Below the pieces are notes generated by a model. That model was not told where the DNA came from. It ran no database searches and saw only the letters and a list, made by a program, of their open reading frames with translations. Source: an uncultured Pelagibacteraceae bacterium (GTDB lineage Bacteria > Pseudomonadota > Alphaproteobacteria > Pelagibacterales > Pelagibacteraceae). Taken from it: 64,000 bases of DNA. Each line of letters begins with the position of its first letter. The stretch's first letter is position 1. Below are positions 19,232 to 28,154 of the stretch, piece after piece. Both the position numbers and the translations under genes were made by a program. The DNA lies in assembly GCA_902596785.1 (NCBI GenBank), contig CACJVG010000004.1:1-64000 (forward strand), read 5' to 3'.

Positions 19232-20257
19232 ATGTCAAAAATTGAGATCAACAACGTATACAAAATTTTTGGAAACAACCCATCCTCTGTACTGCCAATG
19301 GTAAAAAATGGTGCAACTAAAGATGAAATTTTAGAGCAAACAGGTCATACCGTTGGATTAGATAATGTTTCGCTTAAAATTGAAGAAGGAGAAACCTTTG
19401 TTTGTATGGGTTTATCAGGATCAGGGAAATCAACACTAATAAGACATTTAAATAGACTAATCGATCCAACTGATGGTGAAATTTTAGTTGAGGGCACGAA
19501 TGTAATGTCGCTCGATAAAGATCAGCTTATTGAATTCAGAAGACATAAGATGAGCATGGTATTTCAAAGATTTGGTTTATTCCCACATAAAACAGTGATT
19601 CAAAATGTTGGTTACGGGCTTGAGATGCAAGGAAAAGGTGAAGATGAAAGAAATAAAATCTCAATGGAAAAAATCGATGCAGTTGGTCTAACTGGTTTTG
19701 AAAATCAATACCCTGCTCAATTATCAGGAGGAATGCAGCAACGTGTTGGTCTAGCAAGAGCGTTAGCTACTGATACAGATATTATGTTAATGGATGAAGC
19801 TTTCAGCGCTCTAGATCCTCTGATTAGAAGTGATATGCAGAAACAATTAATTGATCTTCAAGCAGAACTAAAAAAAACAATTGTATTTATTACTCACGAT
19901 CTAGATGAATCATTAAGATTAGGTGATCATATCGGGATACTAAACTCTGGAAAATTAGTTCAAGTAGGAACTCCCGAGGAAATTATTATGAACCCTGCTG
20001 ATGATTATGTAAAAGCTTTCGTAAAAGATGTAAACCGAGCAAAAGTAATCAAGGCAAAAATTATTATGAAAACTGCTGATCAGGCTAATGACATAGATAA
20101 ATCAAACTTAATAAAAGTAAATGAAGACGAATTTATTGAAGATTTTTTACCAAAAATCGTTTGTTCTGATTCAAATTGTGAAGTGGTTGACAAAAGTGGA
20201 AATGTAAAGGGGTACATTTCAAATCAAGAATTACAGTCTTCATTAACAAGATCATAA
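19232..20257 (+). CDS. proV: Glycine betaine/proline ABC transporter ATPase (ProV-like), no adjacent permease or binding protein
   Basis: GLDNVSLKIEEGETFVCMGLSGSGKSTLIRHLNRLIDPTDGEI; LSGGMQQRVGLARALATD. Confidence 0.8.
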   Translation: MSKIEINNVYKIFGNNPSSVLPMVKNGATKDEILEQTGHTVGLDNVSLKIEEGETFVCMGLSGSGKSTLIRHLNRLIDPTDGEILVEGTNVMSLDKDQLIEFRRHKMSMVFQRFGLFPHKTVIQNVGYGLEMQGKGEDERNKISMEKIDAVGLTGFENQYPAQLSGGMQQRVGLARALATDTDIMLMDEAFSALDPLIRSDMQKQLIDLQAELKKTIVFITHDLDESLRLGDHIGILNSGKLVQVGTPEEIIMNPADDYVKAFVKDVNRAKVIKAKIIMKTADQANDIDKSNLIKVNEDEFIEDFLPKIVCSDSNCEVVDKSGNVKGYISNQELQSSLTRS

Positions 20258-20258
20258 A

Positions 20259-20720
20259 GTGTTATTAAAAACTTTCGAAGTAAAAAAACAATGGGTTGAT
20301 TACAACAATCATATGAACATGGCTTATTATGTGCTTGTTTTTGATCAAGCATGGGAAGTTGCGCTTGAAAAATTCAAAATGGGAGGAACTGCAGCAAAAG
20401 ATCTTAATAGAAGTACTATGGTTGTTGAAACAAATACTAAATACTTAAATGAAGTTAAAGAAGGTGAGATGGTTAATGTTAATCTCACTTATTTTGATCA
20501 TGATAAAAAAAGATTACATTTAAAAATGGAGATGATTTCTCAAAAAACTAACAAACTTTCTGCATCTATGGAATGGATATCGCTGTATATAGATTTAAGC
20601 AAAAGGAAAGTCACAGAATTTGAGGAAGAAAAAATAAAAATAATGAAAGACTTTATTGAACAAAACAAATCAAAATTTTCAACTGAAGGTCTTCTATTCA
20701 CTTCTAAATTGAAGAAATAA
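20259..20720 (+). CDS. Hotdog-fold thioesterase (4HBT/betainyl-CoA thioesterase-like), GTG start
   Basis: VKKQWVDYNNHMNMAYYVLVFDQAWE, the acyl-CoA thioesterase N-terminal signature. Confidence 0.65.
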   Translation: MLLKTFEVKKQWVDYNNHMNMAYYVLVFDQAWEVALEKFKMGGTAAKDLNRSTMVVETNTKYLNEVKEGEMVNVNLTYFDHDKKRLHLKMEMISQKTNKLSASMEWISLYIDLSKRKVTEFEEEKIKIMKDFIEQNKSKFSTEGLLFTSKLKK

Positions 20721-20760
20721 TTAAATATTCGAAAGATTTTTTTTTTGATATAGGTGCATA

Positions 20761-21714
20761 ATGGGCGCTGATAATAACTCAAAAGGAATTCTTTTAATTA
20801 TTGCTGCAATGACTTTGTTTGCGATGCAGGATTCTTTAATTAAATTTATTTTTGAAAAAGCTGCACTTTATGAGATTTTTTTTGGAAGATATTTTGTTGC
20901 AGCAATTTTACTTTTTGGATACATCAAATTCAGAGGCCAAAAAGTTTCATTAAAAACTTATTATCCTTTTTTAACACTTGTTAGGGTTATTCTTCATTTT
21001 TTGGCTTTTTCTGCATTCTTCATTTCTTTAACCTATATGCCATTAGCTACTGCAAATGCTTTATTTTTTTCATGTCCATTTTTTGTATCAATTTTTGCAA
21101 AATTTTTTTTGAAGGAATTTATTGGTATTAGAAGATGGTCTGCAATTGTATTTGGTTTTATTGGCGTATTCATTGTATTAGATCCAAACTTTTCTGATTT
21201 TGAGTACAAAAGTTTATTACCAGTCCTGTGCGCATTTTTTTATGCAGCTTCAATGACAATAACTAAATATACATCTGACAAAGATGACGTAAACACACAA
21301 CTTTTTTATTTCTATCTAATTGCATTAATCCTTTGCGGTATAATCTTTTTATTTATGGGAAATGGTCAATTGAACAATCCTAATTTTGACCCCACTACTC
21401 AATTTATTTTTAGAGAATGGTTTTCAAATATTGAATATACATGGAAATTTATCTTATTTTTTGGTGTTGCTGCATCGATTGCTTTTCTTTGTATATTTTC
21501 GGCTTACATTGTTGCTTCACCATCAGTTGTTTCATTGTTTGAATATTCTTTAATTATAATGTCTATGATTCCTGGTTATTTTTTATTTAACGAAATACCA
21601 TCAGCCAGAACCTTTATCGGAGTAGCATGTATAATAGCAGCTGGAATTTATATTTACCTTAGAGAAAGAGTTAGAGATCAATATATTGCAACAGAAACTC
21701 CGGTAAGAAGATGA
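20761..21714 (+). CDS. EamA/DMT-family transporter
   Basis: EamA-like multi-TM protein. Confidence 0.8.
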   Translation: MGADNNSKGILLIIAAMTLFAMQDSLIKFIFEKAALYEIFFGRYFVAAILLFGYIKFRGQKVSLKTYYPFLTLVRVILHFLAFSAFFISLTYMPLATANALFFSCPFFVSIFAKFFLKEFIGIRRWSAIVFGFIGVFIVLDPNFSDFEYKSLLPVLCAFFYAASMTITKYTSDKDDVNTQLFYFYLIALILCGIIFLFMGNGQLNNPNFDPTTQFIFREWFSNIEYTWKFILFFGVAASIAFLCIFSAYIVASPSVVSLFEYSLIIMSMIPGYFLFNEIPSARTFIGVACIIAAGIYIYLRERVRDQYIATETPVRR

Positions 21715-22679
21715 GTAAAAACTATATACCAACAATTAATATATCATCACTAATTAAAAATAATTTTGAAACTCAAAATGCTTTTAAAACAATTAAAGAA
21801 ATTGAAAAAGCTTGTAACAATGTTGGTTTTTTTCAAATTACCGGTCATGGAATTAATCTAAAAGAAATTAAAAAAACATGTGAGATTGGCAATAAATTTT
21901 TTAATTTACCAGACAGCAAGAAAAGAAAATTATCACCTAAAAAATGGAATAAAAAAAATAAAAATCTTTATAGAGGATATTTTCCTAATGATGTTAATGG
22001 AAAAGAAGGTTTAGATATAGGCGATTTAAAAGTTACAAAAAAATATTCAGCAAATTTAAATAATCAATACATAGAATTTCTTAATCTAGGTCTGTGTTTT
22101 AATAAAAACTCAATTAATATTTTAAATAAATATTTTGATAATATTTTTAGATTGAGTGAAACTTTATTTAAAAGTGTAATAAAACTTAATAAAAAAAACC
22201 CTGATATTTCTAGTGTAGCTTTTTCAAGATTAAAAACATTAAGTACATTAAGATTTAATTATTATCCTAATCAAACAAAACCAGTAGAAATATCTAAACA
22301 AGATGGGGTTGCTCTTGGATGTGAAACTCATGTTGATAGTGGAGTGTTCACTGTACTTTATCAAGATAGAAAAGGTGGATTGCAGGTACAAAATAGAAAA
22401 ACAAAAAAATGGTATGATGTTCCATTTAATAAAAAGGCTTTGGTTGTAAATACTGGAAGAGCATTAGAATTTCTAAGCAAAGGTAAATTTAAAGCAACTA
22501 ATCACAGAGTTTTGTGGAATAAAAGTAAGAGACTCTCCGTTCCTTTTTTCTTTGAACCGTCCTATGATTTCAAAATGAACCACTCATTTTTAAATGGAAG
22601 CAAATTCAAAAATAATGGTACAATTTACGAGAAATTTCTTAACAAATCCTTAAAGAAATTTATTGAATATCAACGTTAG
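21711..22679 (+). CDS. Isopenicillin-N-synthase-like Fe(II)/2OG oxygenase
   Basis: GCETHVDSGVFTVLYQD (HxD), ATNHRVLWNKSKRLSVPFFFEP (H, RxS). Confidence 0.8.
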   Translation: MSKNYIPTINISSLIKNNFETQNAFKTIKEIEKACNNVGFFQITGHGINLKEIKKTCEIGNKFFNLPDSKKRKLSPKKWNKKNKNLYRGYFPNDVNGKEGLDIGDLKVTKKYSANLNNQYIEFLNLGLCFNKNSINILNKYFDNIFRLSETLFKSVIKLNKKNPDISSVAFSRLKTLSTLRFNYYPNQTKPVEISKQDGVALGCETHVDSGVFTVLYQDRKGGLQVQNRKTKKWYDVPFNKKALVVNTGRALEFLSKGKFKATNHRVLWNKSKRLSVPFFFEPSYDFKMNHSFLNGSKFKNNGTIYEKFLNKSLKKFIEYQR

Positions 22680-22699
22680 TAATAATAAGGTTTAAATAT

Positions 22700-22784
22700 A
22701 AAGCGATACATAACTCGTCGTTAAATTCAAAAATTTACGAAAGTGGGATCGGTCGTCTTTAAATTAATTTTTAAAGGAGGCTTT
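22700..22784 (+). promoter_or_regulatory. Candidate structured leader RNA (riboswitch-like) upstream of the monooxygenase operon
   Basis: P1 aaagcga(22700-22706)/tcg-t-cttt(22753-22760); P2 22718-22740 (9 bp, one bulge, loop caaa); mutually exclusive SD-sequestering hairpin tctttaaa/tttaaagga. Confidence 0.55.
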
Positions 22785-23951
22785 ATGAACTTTGGATATT
22801 TTTGTAACACTACTAATTGGGATAAAAAACCTTATACCCAACTTTTAGATGAAGCTAGAGAGATCACTGAATATTGTGATCAAAACAACTGGAATTCTAT
22901 TTGGTATACCGAACATCATTTTAATCATGAAGGAATGGAGTCGTGCACAAATCCACTAATGATGTGTACTGATGCTGCTGCAAGAACTAAAAATATTCGT
23001 TTAGGACAAGCGTGTAACGTAATTACATTTCACAATCCCATAAGACTTGCAGAAGATATCGCAACACTCGACCAAATGTCAAAAGGGAGAGTTGAAGTGG
23101 GTATTGGTAGAGGGGTTTATGGTAGAGAAGCAATCAACATGAATAAAGAAGCTGACTTAAAAGACCAAGCAAAAAATTTTAGACTATTTTCAGAAACATT
23201 AGACATAATGAAAAAAGCATGGTCTGAAGACTTCTTTTCTCATCAAGGAGAATTTTATACCTACCCATCTCCTAATTTTATTTGGCAACACGACATGAGT
23301 CCTCCAAAAGAAAATGTTGTCGATTTAAAAACAAATGAATTAAAACAAATATCTGTATTACCAAAACCTTATCAAAAACCTTTTCCACCAATTTCTCAAG
23401 TAGTTGATGGAGAAAGATCTATTCAGTGGGCAGCAGAAAATGGGCTTAATACAATTATGTGGATACCAACTGTAAAAGCTTTGAAAAAAAGATTTGAAAT
23501 TTATAAAGATGCAAAATCTAAAGCTGAAAATAGAGATGTACCACTAGGGGAAGGTATTAGTTTGGTTAGAGATATGTTTGTTGCAGAAACTATGGAAGAG
23601 GCTGAAAAAATGGCTGGAGAACATATTGTAAATTATATGAGATGGGTTTGTCATTGGAGAGGATTGGGAAATCATATGGATCCAGATGAAAAATTACCAG
23701 AGACAAAAAATAAACTAGATTTATTAAATTATGAATTTCTTCATAAAAGAAATCTATTGTTTGGAACACCTGAGTTTGTAATTGAAAAAATAAAAGAACT
23801 TCAACAAGAATTAAATCTTCAAAATTTACAAGTCTGGTCTAACTTTCCAGGTATTAAACACGAAGATTGTATGAGAAGCATCAAATTATTTACAGAGGAA
23901 GTTATTCCAAATATAAAACCGATAGACACAAACATACAAAGAGCTAGTTAG
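22785..23951 (+). CDS. Luciferase-like (LLM) flavin-dependent monooxygenase
   Basis: MNFGYFCNTTNWDK..., WYTEHHFNHEG, GIGRGVYGREA. Start moved from 22743 (GTG) to ATG 22785, which has SD aaaggagg. Confidence 0.8.
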   Translation: MNFGYFCNTTNWDKKPYTQLLDEAREITEYCDQNNWNSIWYTEHHFNHEGMESCTNPLMMCTDAAARTKNIRLGQACNVITFHNPIRLAEDIATLDQMSKGRVEVGIGRGVYGREAINMNKEADLKDQAKNFRLFSETLDIMKKAWSEDFFSHQGEFYTYPSPNFIWQHDMSPPKENVVDLKTNELKQISVLPKPYQKPFPPISQVVDGERSIQWAAENGLNTIMWIPTVKALKKRFEIYKDAKSKAENRDVPLGEGISLVRDMFVAETMEEAEKMAGEHIVNYMRWVCHWRGLGNHMDPDEKLPETKNKLDLLNYEFLHKRNLLFGTPEFVIEKIKELQQELNLQNLQVWSNFPGIKHEDCMRSIKLFTEEVIPNIKPIDTNIQRAS

Positions 23952-23954
23952 TAA

Positions 23955-24539
23955 ATGGATTTAAAACTTAGAAAATTTGCAAAATTTGTAGATAAAACTT
24001 TTATTGAAGGTGGAAAAAAAGCAAAAGAGCCTGTTCTATTAGTTTCAGTTGCAGCTGTAATAGAAAATCCTTGGGCCGGAAAAGGTTTTGTAGAAGATTT
24101 AAAACCAGAAATATTAGATCTTGCGCCTCAATTAGGAGATCTTTTGGTTCCAGAGTTAACAAAAGAAATTGGATTGGGTGAAAAAATTTTAGCTTATGGA
24201 AAAGCTGCTATGGTTGGATTAAATGGTGAGATAGAACACGCTTCTGCATTTATTCATACTTTAAGATTTGGAAATAAATTTAGAGATGCTGTTGGGGGAA
24301 CTTCTTATTTAAGTTTTACAAATACCAGAGGTCCTGCAGGTGCAAAAATTTCAATTCCAATGATGCATAAAACTGATGCTGGATTAAGACCTTTTTATCT
24401 AACACATGAATTTACAATTCACGATGCCCCTAATGAAGACGAGATAGTTGTTGCTATTGGAGGCGCTCCAACTGGACGAGCTCATGCAAGAACAGGTGAT
24501 AGATATCAAGACATGAAAGAGATGGGCATCGATAAATAA
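23955..24539 (+). CDS. Amino acid synthesis (AA_synth/DUF1185) family protein
   Basis: VLLVSVAAVIENPWAGKGFVEDL; HASAFIHTLRFGNKFRDAVGG; PRGPAG-like NTRGPAGAKISIPMMHK. Confidence 0.65.
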   Translation: MDLKLRKFAKFVDKTFIEGGKKAKEPVLLVSVAAVIENPWAGKGFVEDLKPEILDLAPQLGDLLVPELTKEIGLGEKILAYGKAAMVGLNGEIEHASAFIHTLRFGNKFRDAVGGTSYLSFTNTRGPAGAKISIPMMHKTDAGLRPFYLTHEFTIHDAPNEDEIVVAIGGAPTGRAHARTGDRYQDMKEMGIDK

Positions 24540-24542
24540 TTG

Positions 24543-25328
24543 ATGTCTTACAATTTTGATAACAATCAAAATCATTATTATTTTAATAATAAAAATTCGT
24601 TACCAATAATCTTCATTCATGGTGTTGGTTTAAATCAGCAAATGTGGAAACCACAAATTGAATTTTTTAAAGACAATTCATTTATAACTTACGATCTGTT
24701 AGGACATGGAAAAACACCCTTCAAAGAGCCAAATTTATCAATGGAAAATTTTACTGATCAATTATCAAATTTAGTAAATAACCTAAAGATAGAGAAATTC
24801 AATTTAATTGGTTTTTCTATCGGATCTTTGATTGCAATTGAATTTGCCTCAAAATATGAAAATTATTTAAATTCCTTAACTCTAATTTCCACTACTTACA
24901 AAAGGACAACCAAAGAAAGACAAAATGTAATTGATAGAGTTAATTTAGCAAAAAAAAATATGCCAATATCTCAAATGGCAATGAAGAGATGGTTTTCAGA
25001 TGAATACCTTGAGCAAAACCCTGAATTATACGATGATTTTATGAAAATTCTTAATAAGAAAGGAATTGATCAAGAAAATTTTATAAAAGCTTATGAAGTA
25101 TTTGCAAACTATGAGGACAATCTTGAAAAGATAAAAAATATTAAAACAAATACCTTAATTATAACAGGATCAGATGATCCAGGATCTACGCCTGATATGT
25201 CAAAAAATTTAAATAAAGATATACAAAATTCAACATATGTTGAAATTAAAAATGGAAAACATTTATGCACTATTGAATATGCAGACGAAGTAAATAATGT
25301 AATAATGAAACATATAAATAATGCCTGA
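24543..25328 (+). CDS. Alpha/beta hydrolase
   Basis: IFIHGVGLNQQMWKPQ, LIGFSIGSLIAIEFAS nucleophile elbow, NGKHLCTIE. ATG at 24543 preferred over TTG 24540. Confidence 0.8.
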   Translation: MSYNFDNNQNHYYFNNKNSLPIIFIHGVGLNQQMWKPQIEFFKDNSFITYDLLGHGKTPFKEPNLSMENFTDQLSNLVNNLKIEKFNLIGFSIGSLIAIEFASKYENYLNSLTLISTTYKRTTKERQNVIDRVNLAKKNMPISQMAMKRWFSDEYLEQNPELYDDFMKILNKKGIDQENFIKAYEVFANYEDNLEKIKNIKTNTLIITGSDDPGSTPDMSKNLNKDIQNSTYVEIKNGKHLCTIEYADEVNNVIMKHINNA

Positions 25329-26802
25329 GTTAAAAAAATATCAAATGTTTATAGATGGTCAGTGGGTAGACTCTGATACAAAAAAAACTTTTGAAACTTT
25401 AAATCCAGAAAATAATAAGCCTTGGGCTGTAGTACCTGAAGCTAGTGCAAATGATGTTGATAGAGCTGTAAAAGCTGCACAAAAAGTTTTTGAAGGTGAA
25501 TGGCCAAAAATGCTTGCAAGAGATAGAGCAAAATATTTAAGAGCGATTGGAAATAAGCTCAGAGAAAATTCTGAATTATTAGGAAAGATTGAAACGATTG
25601 ATACAGGAAAACTGTATAGAGAAACTTATCAACAAGCAAAATATATTGCAGAATATTATGATTACTACGCAGGTTTAGCTGACAAAGTTGAAGGAACAGT
25701 TCTTCCAATAGATAAACCAAATATCCAAGCAATCACAACAAGAATTCCAATAGGTGTTATTGCAGCTATCATTCCCTGGAATTCTCAAATGTTTTTAACT
25801 GCAACGAAAGTTGCTCCTGCTTTAGCTATGGGTAATACGGTTGTAATTAAATGTTCTGAATTAGCGCCAGCAACTATGTTTGAGTTTGCAAAGTTAGTTG
25901 AAGAAACTGGAATACCAAAAGGTGTAGTAAATGTAGTTTCTGGTTTTGGAGATCCATGCGGTAAAGCTTTAACTACTCACAACTTGGTTGAGAAAGTAGC
26001 TTTTACAGGAGGTCCTGAAACTGCAAGACATATAATTAGAAATTCTGCAGAAAATTTATCTGAAGTAAGTTTAGAGTTAGGTGGAAAAAGTCCTGTAGCT
26101 GTTTTTGATGATGCCAAACAAGAAAATGCAATTAATGGAATAACTGCCGGAATATTTGGAGCAAGTGGTCAAAGTTGTATAGCAGGTTCAAGGTTGTACT
26201 TACAAAAAGGAATTTATAACGAATTTTTAGATAAATTAGCATCTAGAGCAGAAAAAATTAAAATAGGTGCTCCAATGGACTCTGATACTGAAATGGGTCC
26301 CTTGAGTAACTTTAAACAATTAGAAGTAATAGAAAAAAATATTAAATTAACTGTTGAACAAGGTGGAAAAATTAAATGTGGTGGTAAAAGACATCCTTTT
26401 TCAAATGAAGGTTATTATTTTCCGCCAACAATTATTGAGTGTGAAAATCATAATTTACCGGCTGCTGAAAATGAGCTTTTTGGCCCTGTATTATCAGTAA
26501 TGAAATTTGACACTGAAAAAGAGGTAATTGAATTAATGAACGACAATCAATATGGTCTTTCTTCAGGTGTTTATACTAGTGATCTCGCAAGAGGAATGAG
26601 GGTGTCTAATGCTATCCGGGCAGGTATAACATTTGTAAATACTTACAGATTAATTTCACCATCTGCACCATTTGGAGGAATTAAAGATAGTGGATATGGA
26701 AAAGAGGCTGGAATTGAATCAATTAAAGACTACACACGGGTAAAAACAACTTGGTTCTATACATCTGATGAACCTTCTCTAGACCCTTTCTCAATAAGAT
26801 AA
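25321..26802 (+). CDS. Aldehyde dehydrogenase
   Basis: IIPWNSQMFLTATKVAPALAMGN, LELGGKSPVAVFDDA, GASGQSCIAGSRL. Confidence 0.9.
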   Translation: MPELKKYQMFIDGQWVDSDTKKTFETLNPENNKPWAVVPEASANDVDRAVKAAQKVFEGEWPKMLARDRAKYLRAIGNKLRENSELLGKIETIDTGKLYRETYQQAKYIAEYYDYYAGLADKVEGTVLPIDKPNIQAITTRIPIGVIAAIIPWNSQMFLTATKVAPALAMGNTVVIKCSELAPATMFEFAKLVEETGIPKGVVNVVSGFGDPCGKALTTHNLVEKVAFTGGPETARHIIRNSAENLSEVSLELGGKSPVAVFDDAKQENAINGITAGIFGASGQSCIAGSRLYLQKGIYNEFLDKLASRAEKIKIGAPMDSDTEMGPLSNFKQLEVIEKNIKLTVEQGGKIKCGGKRHPFSNEGYYFPPTIIECENHNLPAAENELFGPVLSVMKFDTEKEVIELMNDNQYGLSSGVYTSDLARGMRVSNAIRAGITFVNTYRLISPSAPFGGIKDSGYGKEAGIESIKDYTRVKTTWFYTSDEPSLDPFSIR

Positions 26803-26909
26803 TCTGTATCAATTAACCCATCAAAAATAGGATAATTTTGTCATTGAATATTGATTGTATTCATACTTAAATTGGCTTTTATAAATTGTTAACAATAAAG
26901 AGGAAGATA

Positions 26910-28100
26910 ATGAGAAAACTATTTATCGCTGTATTTATGTTTGTATCAAGTTTTGGTTCAAATGTAATGGCAGACGGACATTCGATTAAAATGGGGATCA
27001 TTTTAGGATTCACTGGTCCTATTGAATCTCTAACTCCAGCTATGGCAGCATCTGCAGAGCTTGCATTTAAAGAAGCTTCTGATTCAGGTTCGCTATTAGG
27101 TGGGAAAAAAATTGAGCCAGTAAGAGCAGACTCAACTTGTGTTGACTCAGCAGCGGCAACAGCTGCAGCTGAAGGTTTAATTTCAGGTGGTGTAGCTGCA
27201 ATTATGGGAGCAGACTGTTCAGGTGTGACTGGTGCTATTGCAACTAACGTTGCTGTACCAAATGGTGTAGTAATGATTTCACCTTCAGCTACTTCTCCAG
27301 GATTAACAACTCTAGATGACAAAGGGTATTTCTTTAGAACTGCTCCATCAGATGCTAGAGGTGGTCAAATTTTAGCTGACATAACTAAAGACAGAAAAGT
27401 AAAAAGTGTTGCAATCACTTATACTAATAACGACTATGGTAAAGGTTTAGCTGATGTTTACAAAGCAGCAGTTGAAGCTCATGGTATTAAAGTTACAACT
27501 GTAACTGCTCACGAAGATGGAAAAGCAGATTACTCATCTGAAGTAGCAACTCTTGCTTCTGCTGGTGGTGATGCTGTAGCAGTTATTGGTTATCTTGACC
27601 AAGGAGGAAAAGGAATTATTCAAGCTTCTTTAGACTCTGGTGCCTTTGATAGATTTATTTTATCAGATGGTATGATTGGTCAATCTTTAGTTGATGCATT
27701 CGGAAAAGATTTAAGTAAATCATTTGGATCATTACCAGGTTCTACTGGTAAAGGTGCAGGTATATTTGCTGAAGTTGCAAAAGCTGGTGGCGTAGAAGCT
27801 TCTGGTCCTTACACAGGTGAATCTTACGATGCAGCTGCTTTAATAGTTCTTGCAATGCAAGCAGGTAATTCTGCTGACAGAGCATCTATTGCGAAAAATG
27901 TAATGGATGTTGCTAACGCTCCTGGTACTAAAATTTATCCAGGTGAACTTAAGAAAGGTTTAGATTTATTAGCAAAAGGTAAAAAGATAAATTACGAAGG
28001 TGCTACTGGAGTAACTTTTACTAGTGTTGGTGAAGCTGAGGGTTCTTTCTTAGAGCAAGAAGTTAAAGGCGGAAAATTCAAAACTAAAAAACAAAGATAA
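26910..28100 (+). CDS. Branched-chain-amino-acid-type ABC transporter substrate-binding protein
   Basis: Signal peptide MRKLFIAVFMFVSSFGSNVMA; IKMGIILGFTGPIESLTP; type I periplasmic binding fold. ATG 26910 has a GA-rich SD (aaagaggaag). Confidence 0.85.
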   Translation: MRKLFIAVFMFVSSFGSNVMADGHSIKMGIILGFTGPIESLTPAMAASAELAFKEASDSGSLLGGKKIEPVRADSTCVDSAAATAAAEGLISGGVAAIMGADCSGVTGAIATNVAVPNGVVMISPSATSPGLTTLDDKGYFFRTAPSDARGGQILADITKDRKVKSVAITYTNNDYGKGLADVYKAAVEAHGIKVTTVTAHEDGKADYSSEVATLASAGGDAVAVIGYLDQGGKGIIQASLDSGAFDRFILSDGMIGQSLVDAFGKDLSKSFGSLPGSTGKGAGIFAEVAKAGGVEASGPYTGESYDAAALIVLAMQAGNSADRASIAKNVMDVANAPGTKIYPGELKKGLDLLAKGKKINYEGATGVTFTSVGEAEGSFLEQEVKGGKFKTKKQR

Positions 28101-28116
28101 TTTTTTATCTTAATTC

Positions 28117-28154
28117 AAAAAACCCCAGTAATTTAATTACTGGGGTTTTTTTTT
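28117..28154. terminator. Bidirectional intrinsic terminator between convergent genes
   Basis: A-tract ccccagtaatttaattactgggg T-tract, about 9-11 bp stem. Confidence 0.9.

Noticed and set aside
22743-22784. GTG start of the LLM ORF as given in the track
   Set aside because: The extension MGSVVFKLIFKGGF overlaps the structured leader; ATG 22785 has a near-perfect SD AAAGGAGG at suitable spacing.
28117-28154. Strong hairpin at 28117-28154 as a novel element
   Set aside because: A- and T-tract flanked hairpin between convergent genes; explained as an ordinary bidirectional terminator.
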